A stretch of 64,000 nucleotides of DNA from CAVVSQ01 sp963848825 (GCA_963848825.1 CAWKFA010000002.1:186001-250000); one strand, 5' to 3'. Shown: positions 10,228 to 21,073, counted from the stretch's first letter. Notes: generated from the letters alone by a model not told the origin. Program-made: numbers and translations.

Positions 10228-10275
10228 ACAGGCTTCTCTGAGGCCGAGCGGTTCTTTGACAACTCGAATGTTGTT
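10228..10275 (+). promoter_or_regulatory. Leader-end copy without an array (L0)
   Basis: Just after csb2, the stretch GGCTTCTCTGAGGCCGAG followed by GGTTCTTTGACAACTCGAA repeats the distal end of the two CRISPR leaders (compare 10545-10580 and 12315-12355). No CRISPR repeat follows: about 145 nt of unrelated sequence lead into the next leader copy. The shared TTCTTTGACAAC contains a TTGACA-like box. Confidence 0.6.
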
Positions 10276-10421
10276 GGGGCGGGGATAGGCAATCCTCATG
10301 GGCAAATCCCAACGCCTCCTGCATCACCGCGCGTTTGGCAACAGCGACAAGCTATGCCGGAAGTTGTCTCGGTCGGCCGGCTGCCGCAAGGACGGTCACC
10401 CGGTCGCGGCCCCATCTGTCT

Positions 10422-10606
10422 GGGCCATTCCTGCCACTTCGCCCTGGGACTGTTCGTTCCCGGAAATGAAAAGGAGGCTGCCATGCCCTGATTTTTTTCG
10501 CTTTTTCACCCGCGAGAGCCAAGGTGATGAATTCGCCTTAGAGCTTCCCTGAAGCCGAAAGTTCTTTGACAACCCGGAGTTAAACTTCCAAACGGCGATG
10601 TGACCG
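10422..10606 (+). promoter_or_regulatory. Leader of CRISPR array 1 (L1)
   Basis: This stretch begins GGGCCATTCCTGCCACTTCG and contains GTTCGTTCCCGGAAATGAA, a T-rich tract at 10492-10506, CGCGAGAGCCAA and TTCTTTGACAACCCGGAGTT. It ends against the first intact repeat. It is highly similar over about 168 nt to the copy at 12195-12364. Leaders carry the array promoter and the signals for spacer integration; position, AT-rich tract and duplication in front of both arrays support the role. Confidence 0.75.
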
Positions 10607-12180
10607 GACACCACGGCTTGGGTGCCGTGGACCCATTGAAGCGAGGATTACGGGTGGGGCAAGGGACTTACGCACACATCGACACTACGTCTTGGGTGCC
10701 GTGGACCCATTGAAGCGCGTCCTGGTCCGCCAATCGCTCGGAGCTCGTCCAGCGACACCACGGCTTGGGTGCCGTGGACCCATTGAAGCGCCTTCACCTG
10801 GGCGGTAAGGGCGTCGAGTTCCTTCGACACCACGGCTTGGGTGCCGTGGACCCATTGAAGCAGTCTCAACGCCGGTACTGTCACGCTGAGCGTAACCGAC
10901 ACCAAGGCTTGGGTGCCGTGGACCCATTGAAGCGGGTTAGCATCGACAATTGAAACGCCGATCGGCCGCCCCAGACACCACGGCTTGGGTGCCGTGGACC
11001 CATTGAAGCCCTTCAAGCACGGTTGTTCCTTCGTTCCTCGCTAGGCGACATCACGGCTTGGGTGCCGTGGACCCATTGAAGCCGCATGCAGTTCAACGGT
11101 TTCGACCTGGCCCCTAGGCGACACCACGGCTTGGGTGGCGTGGACCCATTGAAGCCCGGCGTTTTGCGGCCCGGCGTACAAGGCTTGCAGCGACACCACG
11201 GCTTGGGTGCCGTGGACCCATTGAAGCTATGACGACGGCTTTCGCGGGGTGGGCGATTGGACCGACACCACGGCTTGGGTGCCGTGGACCCATTGAAGCT
11301 ATGACGACGGCTTTCGCGGGGTGGGCGATTGGACCGACACCACGGCTTGGGTGCCGTGAACCCATTGAAGCGACCGAAAGAACGAATCTACCAATACCTG
11401 GTACGCAACGACACCACGGCTTGGGTGCCGTAGACCCATTGAAGCCAGGGCGCCCAACTTTGCACCCAGCTCGGCTCCGACCGACACCACGGCTTGGGTG
11501 CCGTGGACCCATTGAAGCTTTTCCAGCCAAAGCGCATCTCGGGCCGCCGCGATCCGACACCACGGCTTGCGTGCCGTGGCCCCATTGAAGCATGTGAATT
11601 TTCGGCGTGCAGCATTTTATCTCGCCACCGACACCACGGCTTGGGTGCCGTGGACCCGTTGAAGGTTCTGCACCAGCGCGTCGCTGTCGTGGCTGGTCGG
11701 CGTCGACACCACGGCTTGCATGCCGTGGACCCATTGAAGCATGTCCAGGTCCGCCGGCTTGAAGGTCGGCAGTTTGCCTGAGACCACGGCTTGGGTGCCG
11801 TGGACCCATTGAAGCGGCCAGGCCCAAAGCTTGATGCTCCAGGCCATGCAAGCGACACCACGGCCCACGTGCCGTGGACCCATTGAAGCCGCTGCGCCCA
11901 GTGGACGGCGAGCAGCACATTCGTGCGACACCACGGCCCACGTGCCGTGGACCCATTGAAGCGGACGCAAGCACCGAGGCCAGCGATGATGATGGTTAGG
12001 ACACCACGGCCCTCGTGCCGTGGACCCATTGAAGCGATGGGTATTCGCCCGTCACGGCCACAAGTTCTTGGGACACCACGGCCCTCGTGCCGTGAACCCA
12101 TTGAAGCTGTTGTTTGGGGGTTTTGTGCGAACTTCACGCCAAACGACACCACGGCCATCGTGCCGTGGACCCATCGAAGG
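10607..12180 (+). CRISPR. CRISPR array 1, 22 repeats of 36 nt
   Basis: The repeat begins GACACCACGGC and ends GTGGACCCATTGAAGC, with spacers of about 36-38 nt and a period near 73. Its 7-bp stem CCACGGC/GCCGTGG is separated by a 6-nt loop, usually TTGGGT. The ATTGAAGC end resembles the ATTGAAA(C/G) end of many type I repeats and, with the leader on the left, sets transcription to the plus strand. Repeats near the right end change their loop: CCACGT at 11854 and 11927, CCTCGT at 12000 and 12072. The last copy (12145-12180) is degenerate, ending CATCGAAGG, as expected for the leader-distal end. One spacer-repeat unit is duplicated exactly (spacers 11228-11263 and 11300-11335). Repeats at 10681, 10898, 11047 and 11780 carry point differences. 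Confidence 0.97.
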
Positions 12181-12194
12181 AATCCCAATCTACG

Positions 12195-12518
12195 TGGGCC
12201 ATCCCTGCAACTTCGGCATGGGGCTGTTCGTCCCCGGAAATGAATAGGTGGCCGTCATGCCCTAATTTATCGCGTTTTTTCACTCCGCGAGAGCCAACCT
12301 GACAAAATCGCCTTTGAGCTTTTCTGAAGCCAAAAGTTCTTTGACAACCCGGAGTTAAACTTCCTTTCTCACCCGAACGCCTCTCGCGTATTTCAAGGCC
12401 AATGCAATGCGAGGTTAGGACGCGAACCCATCCAGTGTAAATCGAGTGACGGCTATCTTTACCAACCCCTCGCGAAACCTCAGTTAAATTCATGTTATTT
12501 TCGGACTTGGATGCCGGG
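12195..12518 (+). promoter_or_regulatory. Second leader copy before CRISPR array 2 (L2)
   Basis: Positions 12195-12364 repeat leader L1, including GTTCGTCCCCGGAAATGAAT, CGCGAGAGCCAA and a perfect AGTTCTTTGACAACCCGGAG plus TTAAACTTCC. After that, about 150 nt of sequence not found in L1 (12365-12518) precede the first repeat of array 2, whereas L1 touches its first repeat within about 17 nt. Either array 2 has lost its leader-proximal repeats or extra DNA entered between leader and array. Confidence 0.7.
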
Positions 12519-15110
12519 GCAACCACGGCTTGCGTGCCGTGGACCCATTGAAGCAAGATTCGCACCGTGGCATATCGCACACGTCCAGACGGACACCACG
12601 GCTTGCGTGCGGTGGACCCATTGAAGCTTGGGCATCTCCACGTCCCATTTATTGCCGCCGCCGGACACCACGGCTTCCGTGCCGTGGACCCATTGAAGCC
12701 TTTGTTGCATCGGCGATACAAGGCCCGTCGGGGTCCGACACCACGGCTTGGGTGCCGTGGACCCATTGAAGCCACCAATACGGCGGTTGCGGCAGGAACG
12801 CGGACGGCCGGACACCACGGCTTGGTGCCGTGGACCCATTGAAGCGTGTGATTGAAGGTCAAGGGATTTTCCCACACCCAAGCACACCACGGCTTAGTTG
12901 CCGTGGACCCATTGAAGCTTCATACGGTTACGGCCTCCCCAATGGACGGCCAGCACGACACCACGGCTTGGGTGCCGTGGACCCATTGAAGCATCATCAA
13001 CAGCCGGCCCTTCGAGAAGGGTCGCGAACGACACCACGGCTTGCGTGCCGTGGACCCATTGAAGCTGGGCCTGCTGGTCGCCGATCGAGCGGATGGTGTA
13101 CGACACCACGGCTTGGGTGCCGTGGACCCATTGAAGCCGCGCCACCAGCGGCGACCGCTCGAACGCCGCCAGCGGACCGAACACCACGGCTTGGGTGCCG
13201 TGGACCCATTGAAGCCGCAAAGAGGGAGAAAGCGAAAATTATAGATTATTCGACACCACGGCTTGAGTGCCGTGGACCAATTGAAGCAAGTCGGTCAGAT
13301 TGTAGGGTGTTCCTCCCATGGTCCGACACCACGGCCCGCGTGCCGTGGACCCATTGAAGCTTCCGGGGTCAGGGGCATCGGTGGAGTCTCCTTAACGACA
13401 CCACGGCTTGCGTGCCGTGGACCCATTGAAGCAGGCCGGTTGTTACCCATGTCTCAAAGTCCATTTCACGACACCACGGCTTGCGTGCCGTGGACCCATT
13501 GAAGCGCGAACCGATCCGCCGTTTGCATCTCGTCCGGTTTGAGCGACACCACGGCTTGCGTGCCACCGCCGACTTGCTCAGCCAGGCCCAAACCTTTGGC
13601 CGAAGAAGCGGGTAAGAAGGCTGAGTGCTTGACAGGACAAGAAAACCCATTGAAGCAAACAGATCTCGATCACGACGCCGGCGACTTCGCCCGACACCAC
13701 GGCTTGGGTGCCGTGGACCCATTGAAGCTACTCGAACTGAATTTGGTACGTCGCGTCCGGCGTCCCACACCACGGCTTGGGTGCCGTGGACCCATTGAAG
13801 CCTCTGTACCCACTGTGCGATTGGTCCTGGCATCATCTACACCACGGCTTGGGTGCCGTGGACCCATTGAAGCGGCCGTGCCACGCCCGTACAGATGGCG
13901 GCGCTTGGCCGACACCACGGCTTGCGTGCCGTGGCCCCATTGAAGCGGTCCATAGAGCTGCCCAAACGTTTTACCAAACGTGAACGACACCACGCATTGC
14001 GTGCCGTGGCCCCATTGAAGCACGGCAGGAAGCCTTTCGCCTTCCCCGGCCAGCGCCCGACACCACGGCTTGCGTGCCGTGGACCCATTGAAGCTGGATT
14101 TGGTCGTCCACCAGGAACATGCCATCTTCCGACACCACGGCTTGCGTGCCGTGGCCCCATTGAAGCGTCGCCAGAGCGATGGAAGGCGATGCCAGCGATC
14201 CTTGGGCGACACCACGGCTTGCGTGCCGTGGCCCCATTGAAGCGATTTTCCAATCAGGCTGGAGCCACTCCTCGATATCGACACCACGGCTTGCCGTGGC
14301 CCCATTGAAGCGAGGACGACGATATCAAGGTCCTGGTCGACGCTGACACGAAACCACGGCTTGCGTGCCGTGGCCCCATTGAAGCGGCGAACGCATGGCC
14401 AGCCCGGGCGCGGATGTGACCGACACCACGGCTTGGGTGCCGTGGACCCATTGAAGCAAACACATCGCCAAGATTTTCGCCAAGACGTCGCCGACGACAC
14501 CACGGCTTAGTGCCGTGGCACCATTGAAGCACCATGTCGATGGGCGCACGTCCTGCTCGGTTCGCCGACACCACGCCTTGGGTGGCGTGGACCCATTGAA
14601 GCCTCCGTAATACGATAAGGATTCCGAGCAACTCGGAGGACACCACGGCTTGAGTGCCGTGGACCCATTGAAGCATCACCTTCGCTTATCGGTGCATCTG
14701 GGGGAGGATGGCCGACACCACGGCGTGCGTGCCGTGGACCCATTGAAGCAGCCAGAGGCTCCAGACGGTGCAACAAGCGGCGAGCGACACCACGGTGCCC
14801 TGGACCCATTGAAGCATCTTCAAATGCTCAACAACCCTGGAACGTGTTTCTTCGACACCACGGCTTGGATGCCGCGGACCCATTGAAGCCTTGCCCCTGC
14901 CTTGCGGCTAGTCGTCCTTGCCATGACCGACAGCACGGCTTGGGTGCCGTGGACCCATTGAAGCATAGAGAGCGTTGACGGGGGCTTTGCCTTCCAGGTC
15001 GACACCACGGCTCGCGTGCCGTGGACCCATTGAAGCACCTGGAGCGTAGTTCCGGCGTCAAGCATGAGGTATAGACACCACGGCTCGCGTGCCGTGGACC
15101 CCATTGAAGC
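12519..15110 (+). CRISPR. CRISPR array 2, about 36 repeats of 36 nt
   Basis: It has the same repeat family and orientation as array 1, with 34 complete copies and two half-copies. Loop variants are mixed: TTGCGT, TTGGGT, TTCCGT, CCGCGT and TCGCGT. A block of copies from about 13911 to 14350 mostly reads GTGGCCCC instead of GTGGACCC. Some copies have shortened loops (12811, 14280, 14496, 14786). The first copy (12519) has lost the usual GACA start. At 13545-13656 the 5' half of one repeat and the 3' half of another flank 76 nt of unrelated DNA. The final copy (15074-15110) carries an extra C and is followed by ordinary sequence. Spacers are about 34-39 nt. Confidence 0.97.
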
Positions 15111-15374
15111 CAGTCTGCCGGGCACCAGTTATAACGTCGAAGACGGTTGATACTTCTTGGCTCGATGAGGAAGTCCTGGGGAGTCAAAATGAACTACCAA
15201 TTTGGTTTTGCAAAAGGCAGTAGTCTAAAGTGCTGGCACACAGAGGGGTGCGTTCACGCGGCTCGCCCACGGCTTGGTGCGGCGTGTGAATTGGATAAAT
15301 TGGTGACGATGCAGTTTCCCAGAGGTATGTTCTCCCGAGTCACGGTCATCAACCGAGTCCAAGGCTGGCAGGTG

Positions 15375-16535
15375 ATGAATGGCCGAGTGCAGCAACCAGA
15401 CAAGGGAATGCTCGGTGGGAAAATACCTGGTTCGAGAACGGCCCTTATTACCTTGATCTGGGCAGTTATCCTCCTCGCCTCCCTGCCCTCCACCGGCGAG
15501 GCCGGCGAGATGCCGTGGATCGCTGTTTCTCCAGACAAGCAAGAGTTCGTCACGCAGCCCGCGCCGAGCCGGTTTGTCCCCTGGGGTTTTAATTACGATC
15601 GCGACTTCGCCGGCCGCTTGCTCGAAGACTATTGGGACGATGAGTGGCCAGCCGTCGAGCGTCATTTCGGCCAGATGAAAAAGCTGGGCGCCAACGTCGT
15701 GCGCATTCACCTGCAGTTCGGCAAGTTCATGGACGGCCCAGGGAAGGCCCGTGACGCGGCGCTGAACCAGCTCGGCAAACTGCTGCGCCTGGCAGAGTCG
15801 CAACACCTCTACCTCGACCTGACGGGACTGGGCTGCTACCACAAGAAAGACGTGCCCGCCTGGTATGACAAGCTTTCCGAGTCGGAGCGCTGGGAGGAGC
15901 AAGCTTGCTTCTGGCGTGCCGTCGCCGGGCGTTGTGCCGACAGTCCGTGCGTCTTTTGTTATGACCTCATGAACGAGCCCGTGGTGCCCGGCGGTAAAAG
16001 AAATGAGGGGGACTGGCTCGGTCCCGCCTTTGCCGGCAAGCACTATGTGCAAGTCATTACGCTCGACCAGAAGGACCGGCCCCGGCCCGATATTGCGCGC
16101 CAATGGGTGCGCCGGCAGACAGCCGCGATCCGCGACAAAGACCAGCGGCACCTCATTACGGTCGGCCTGGTTGATTGGAGCCTCGACCGCCCTGGCTTGA
16201 CGTCGGGCTTTGACCCGGCCAGGATAGCCCCCGAGCTGGATTTTGTCAGCGTTCATCTTTATCCGAAAACCGGCAAACTGGATGAGGCGCTGGCCACCCT
16301 CGCGGGGTTCGCACGCGGCAAACCGGTCGTGATTGAAGAAACCTTCCCGTTGGCTTGTTCCGGCAAGGAACTGGAAGACTTCATCGAGACATCCAAAAAG
16401 CACGCCACGGGCTGGATCGGCTTTTATTGGGGCAAAACGCCCGCCGAACTACGCGAATCGAGCTCGCTGGCGGATGCCATGACGCTGCAGTGGCTGGAGC
16501 TCTTTCAGCGCGGGGCGGAACGCAGGCGACGTTAA
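15375..16535 (+). CDS. Secreted GH5-like glycoside hydrolase
   Basis: From ATG 15375 the protein has about 386 residues. A hydrophobic segment, ALITLIWAVILLASLPSTGEA, acts as signal peptide or anchor after a basic start. The catalytic barrel starts with FVPWGFNYDRDF and LGANVVRIHLQF. FCYDLMNEPVVPGG carries the Asn-Glu acid/base pair of clan GH-A, and KPVVIEETFPL supplies the likely nucleophile glutamate; SVHLYPKTG and GFYWGKTPAELR fit the later strands. Clan GH-A enzymes cut beta-linked polysaccharides or glycosides; the exact substrate cannot be told. The reading frame is open further upstream (to 15147), but that part lacks a protein-like pattern; ATG 15408 is another option. It lies just past the CRISPR array and is unrelated to it. 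Confidence 0.75.
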   Translation: MNGRVQQPDKGMLGGKIPGSRTALITLIWAVILLASLPSTGEAGEMPWIAVSPDKQEFVTQPAPSRFVPWGFNYDRDFAGRLLEDYWDDEWPAVERHFGQMKKLGANVVRIHLQFGKFMDGPGKARDAALNQLGKLLRLAESQHLYLDLTGLGCYHKKDVPAWYDKLSESERWEEQACFWRAVAGRCADSPCVFCYDLMNEPVVPGGKRNEGDWLGPAFAGKHYVQVITLDQKDRPRPDIARQWVRRQTAAIRDKDQRHLITVGLVDWSLDRPGLTSGFDPARIAPELDFVSVHLYPKTGKLDEALATLAGFARGKPVVIEETFPLACSGKELEDFIETSKKHATGWIGFYWGKTPAELRESSSLADAMTLQWLELFQRGAERRRR

Positions 16536-16741
16536 ACGACTGCCTGATCCGCCAAAAAACCACATATCCCCGGAAGAAATAACGATTCTTGGGCCGTTAT
16601 TACCGGCACAAGCTTCCCAAACCGTATGACCATTCCGCGCCCTCTTCCCCAGTCGTTTCCGGCTGAAATAGATTGAACGCTTCTAGCAGTGGTGACGATA
16701 AACGTAAGGATGCGGAGGATATTCAAGAAGAGGGGTATGCG

Positions 16742-18125
16742 ATGAAGCGGTCGCTCCTGGGAATGTTGTGCATCCTGGCGGCCGGCGCGGGTGCTTTTTG
16801 CTATGCTCAAGCCGCCGCGCCGGCCCCAGCGGATGTGTTTGAGTTCACATTCGTCGTGGGCTTGCCCCATTCAGATAGCGAGCCGGTCGCCAAACCGGAT
16901 TCCGTTCCCGCGCCCCCCAAGACCGACAAGACGGCCGGCGCCGCCCCGGCCAAGACCGCTGAGCCTGCCACCGTAAACGTGATTGAGCCCGTCACCTTCG
17001 CCAGTCGCGGCCCGCGCATTTGGGGCGGGTTCGACTACCTGATGTATTGGGTACGTAAGGGCTCGACGCCGCCGCTGGTCGTGACCGGGTCGCCGGCGGA
17101 CCCGTTCCCAGGAGCACTGGATCAGCCCAACACCCGCGTGCTTTTCGGTGACCATGGGCTCGATTATGGCAGATTCAGCGGCCTGCGCCTGGACCTCGGC
17201 GCCTGGCTCGACCGTGACGAACGCATCGGCCTGGAGGCCAGCGGTTTCGTATTGGAGCGGCGCTCCGCTCATTTTTCCGCCCAGGGAAACGCCAACGGCC
17301 AGCCGTTCCTGGCCACGCCCTTCGTCAATGCCCTGACGGGGCAGGATAACGTCTACTTTATTTCGCAGAACTTCGCCGATCCAGCGCTGAGCGCGAGTTT
17401 GACGGGCGGCGTCGGTGTGTTTAGCGCGACCAGTTTGTGGAGCTGGGAGGTCAACGGCGCGGCGAATGTCGTTCGCAACCGAGAGTGGACGATTGACCTG
17501 TTGGGTGGCTTTCGCCAGGCGTCGCTGAAGGAATCCCTCAATTATGTCACGTCGGTCGATAACCTCACCAAGGGCGGGGCTTCACTTTTCTTGCTCACGC
17601 CCATCGATCCAGGCTTCGTCGTCACCACGTTTGATGGCTTCAGCACGCGCAATACGTTCAACGGCGGTCAGTTTGGCGCTCGTATCGACCACCGCTGGGG
17701 GTTTCTGTCCGTCGAGGTCGTCGGCAAACTTGCCATGGGTTCAATGCATGAGGTGGTCAACATTCAGGGGATGACGACTACCAACGCGCCCCTGCCCGTG
17801 ACCCAGGCCGTAGGCGGCATCTACGCCCAGGGCAGCAATATCGGCAACTATACGCGCGATGTCTTTGCCGTAGTTCCCGAAGTTGGCGTGAATCTGGCGG
17901 TGCAACTCACCGGCAACCTCAAGGCACGCATGGGTTACACGTTTCTCTATCTGAGCAACGTCGTGAGGCCAGGGCGATCAAATCGACACGCGGATCAATA
18001 TCAATCAAGTGCCCATCGACGCCGCCTTCGGCACGCCGGGCGGCCCGAATCGTCCGGCCTTCGACTTCCGGGCCACCAATTTCTGGTCGCAAGGCATCAA
18101 CTTTGGCCTGGAACTATCGTTTTAA
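16742..18125 (+). CDS. BBP7-like outer-membrane beta-barrel protein, frameshift near the end
   Basis: ATG 16742 follows a purine-rich GAAGAGGGG. A signal peptide, MKRSLLGMLCILAAGAGAFC, is followed by a proline/alanine-rich linker with PKTDKTAGAAPAKTAEP. The barrel domain starts at GPRIWGGFDYLMYWVRKG, the entry motif of the planctomycete BBP7 family, and continues through FGDHGLDYGRFSGLRLDLGA, RIGLEASGFVLERRS and NREWTIDLLGGFRQASLKES. An extra G near 17970 shifts the frame; removing it restores a terminal GDQIDTRININQVPID, FGTPGGPNRPAFDFRATNF and SQGINFGLELSF, ending at TAA 18125. A final Phe is typical of outer-membrane barrels. Role in the envelope is inferred from the family. Confidence 0.75.
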
Positions 18126-18204
18126 AAGCCTCGCCTTTCGTTGGCAGTTCCGACTTTGCCCGGATCAGGGTCCGCGCTACCAGAAAACGGTCTGCGTCTG
18201 CACC

Positions 18205-18309
18205 TAGCAGCCCGTTGAAAAAGGGGTCAGACCCCCTTGGAGCGAACAGAGTTTTCAACGTTTTTGCAGGGTATCGAAGGGGTCTGACCCCTTTTTCAAC
18301 GGGCTGCTA
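18205..18309. repeat. 31-bp perfect inverted repeat between convergent genes
   Basis: The arms 18205-18235 and 18279-18309 are exact reverse complements and include GTTGAAAAAGGGGTCAGACC; each arm is itself partly palindromic (GGGGTCAGACCCC). The 43-nt centre is not palindromic. The right arm reaches the stop codon of the minus-strand beta-helix gene (18307-18309). It could act as a terminator for both genes or be a small dispersed palindromic element. Confidence 0.85.
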
Positions 18310-20908
18310 GCGGACCCAGCGGCGGCTAACCCCGCCGGCTGGGGCGTTGACGGTCAGGATGGCGGTGCCCGTGGCGGCCGCGATCTCGTCGTTGCCGAGG
18401 AACGTGGCGATTACGGTGTATTGGCCGGGGGTGATTCCTGGCGGCAGCACAAAAGTCACTGTCACGAAGCCATTGATGTCGGGCGTGCCGGAGAACTGGC
18501 CGGGAATACCGGGGATGGTAAAGGTGACCACGCCGGAGGTTACCGGACCGCTGGCGGTCACCAACTGGGCGGTCAGGGTGATCGTTTGCGTGGACGCGTT
18601 GGTGGTGATCGTCGGATTGGAAATGAGCAATAGCTGGGAGGCGACGGGTGACGACTCGGAGGTGTCGCCGGTCGTTTGGTTGGTTGCCGTGGCGGTCACC
18701 ACGGTGCCCAGGGGCAGCGTGGCCACCGGCGCTGTGAAATTGACGTTGCCACCCGCATCGGTGGTCACGTTTTCGAATCCCAGAAACACCTGGCTCTGGT
18801 TGGCGGTCCCGGGCAGCGGGTTGGCGAAGAATTCGATGCGGAACGTTGTCCTGGGAACGCTTGTCAGGCTGCCGGAAACGGTATCGGTTGTCAAAGCGGA
18901 GATGAGTGGCGAATTCTGGCCATCGTTGGGATATGGCCGTGGGTTGGCGCCATTGGGCGTCTGGCCCTGGTTGCCCAGCCGCGATGGCAGAGCCGGAATT
19001 GCCGTGAATGTCGTTGCCGAGGACGGAATCTCCGGTCGTCGTGGTATCGGCCGGGCTGCTCCCGATGACCACGCCGGTGCCGCCGTTGGCGATCGTGTTG
19101 CCGCTGCCAGCGGTGGTGCCGCCGACCTTATTGACGCTGGCGCCGTTCTCGACCAGCACGCCGGCCAGGATATTGCCAAGGTTGCTGGCGCCACTGTTGT
19201 TCGTGCCGATCTGATTGCCTTGCACGGCATTGCCGCTGGTCCCGGTGCCGGCGAGGGTAACGCCATTGTCGTTGCCTGCCACCACGTTGCCTGCTCCGGA
19301 CGTGTCGCCGCCCACCGTGTTGTTTGATGCTGAGGCATCAATGATCACGCCATTGGTGAGGTGACCCAACGTGCTGGTGTTTTGGACGTTGGTGCCGATC
19401 AGATTGCCTTCGACAACATTGTTGCTGGTGCCGGCACCGTCGATGGCGACGCCACCGGTCGCCTTGCCGGGCACGAGCGGTTGCTGCGCCTGCGTAAAAG
19501 TTGGGCTTACGAAAGCGAAGGTGTTTGGGAGGCCCGGAACCTGGGCGCCCAGCACGGTGTCGATGCCCTTGATCGAAACGGTCAGGGACGAGCTGGGGAC
19601 GATCCCAAACCTGGAAAGGTCGTAGGTGAGGGTGCCGATAAGGTAAGTCTTATTCGGCGCCAGGCCGCTGGGCGTGCCGCCAGATGACGGTGGCGTGTGG
19701 TACACAAATTCACCGGCCGGGATATTGGCGACGGGCCCCCAATTGGTGCCCAAAAGGCTCGACGGCACAAAGTTGAAGGCGGAGAAATCGGGTTGGCCCG
19801 TGCCTGGGTCGACCGGCGCCAGGGCGGCGCTGCTGGGGCGCACGTCGATTCCCGCATAGACCATTTGAAAGAGAGCGGTGTCGGTATAATTGACGGCGAT
19901 GTCGAAGCGAGCGCTGGTGCCGGTGATGGTCGCGTTGCCCAGCGAGAATACCGCGGCCTGGGTTCCGGGCGGGCTGCTCGAAGCAACATTGAGTCCGCCA
20001 CTTATGACGTTGGCGGCGCCGGCAGTTGTGCCGCCAATCGTGTTGTCGCTGGCCCCCACATCAATACGGATGCCGTCAATCACGTTGCCGATGGCGACGG
20101 CGCCGGCCTTGTCGGTGCCGATGAAGTTGCCCGCGACCGTGTTGTGGCTGGTACCGATGCCCGAAAGCTCCACCCCATTGCCCGTGAGGGTGCCCGGATT
20201 GCCATTGCCGGAGATTACGTTGGCAGCGGTTGCCAACGTGCCGCCAATGAGGTTCGTGGTTGCCCCGGAACTGACGAGGATGCCGTCGTTGCCGTTACCC
20301 AGGGAGGTGGCGCCGGCAACGTCGGTACCAATGTAATTGCCGGTGATGAGGTTGCCACTGGCACCATTGATCTCGATGCCATTGGCGCCAAACTGCTGGA
20401 TGACCAAACCATCTACCTGGCTGCCGTCGCTCCCGGCGTCAAATTCCAGGCCGTCGGCATTGGCGCCGGCGCTGGCCCCATTGAGACCAATAAGCGGCGG
20501 TCCGCTGTAGCCGACGCCCCCTTGCGAGCGGCCGTCGATGACGACCTGGTGCGTCAGGGCCGGGAGCGCGGCCAGGACATTACCGCTGCCGACGTTGATG
20601 GACTGCACGGACCCGGTATTACCGATCGCGAATTGCACAATGTTGCTGGCCGTGCCCGCGATGGCGTTGCCGGAGGCTGCCTGGGTGCTGATGGCGGTCA
20701 GAGCGTCGCGCAGGGTCAACTCGCCCGGAGTGATGTCATGGAGAATGTCGTTGAAGGTGTTCACGGTGTAACTGCTGGGCAGGCACCTATCTTCCAGGTT
20801 CTCCACGATGGGGCAAAACCAGTTGCCGGATTGGCGTGCCGCCGGGGTGCGCGCGCCGGCGCCGAAGCCACGGGATGTAAAAGCGCATGCGCGAACTCTC
20901 ATGTGCAA
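18307..20908 (-). CDS. Secreted beta-helix surface protein with Ig-like C-terminus, one frameshift
   Basis: The protein begins at ATG 20908 (or 20902). Near residue 37, ENLEDRCLPSSYTVN is the planctomycete N-terminal LE-x-R-x-LP motif seen in secreted giants. TPGELTLRDALTAIS follows, a CSLREA-type start of a parallel beta-helix. The next 550 residues repeat N-x-I-x-G-N-x-I-G-T-D turns, such as GNYIGTDVAGATSLGNG and GNLIGTNVQNTSTLGH, with a non-repeating insert near residues 305-480. A frame change near 18990 leads into NPLPGTANQSQVFLGFENVT and an Ig-like region with TITLTAQLVTASGPVTSGVV, ending GVSRRWVR. The total of about 867 residues suggests an exported, possibly calcium-free adhesin or wall protein; function is not known. 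Confidence 0.7.
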
Positions 20909-21073
20909 AAGGAAGGGACAGCGCTTGGGACAGCAAAAATTATGGCAAAAGGACCAGGGGGTCGCAAGTAAAAAGCCGGAGAGGTGGGAAAATTGGTGCG
21001 CAGCAGTTACCTGGGTGGGATTGAGCCGCGCTTACTTTCGTTGCGTGATGCCTGTTGGCCCACGACGAGTCGG

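Noticed and set aside
10648..15187. Many open frames in both directions repeating a Met-Gly-Pro-Arg-His-Pro-Ser-Arg-Gly or Gln-Trp-Val-His-Gly-Thr-Gln pattern
   Set aside because: They are translations of the CRISPR repeats, not proteins; they change frame with spacer length.
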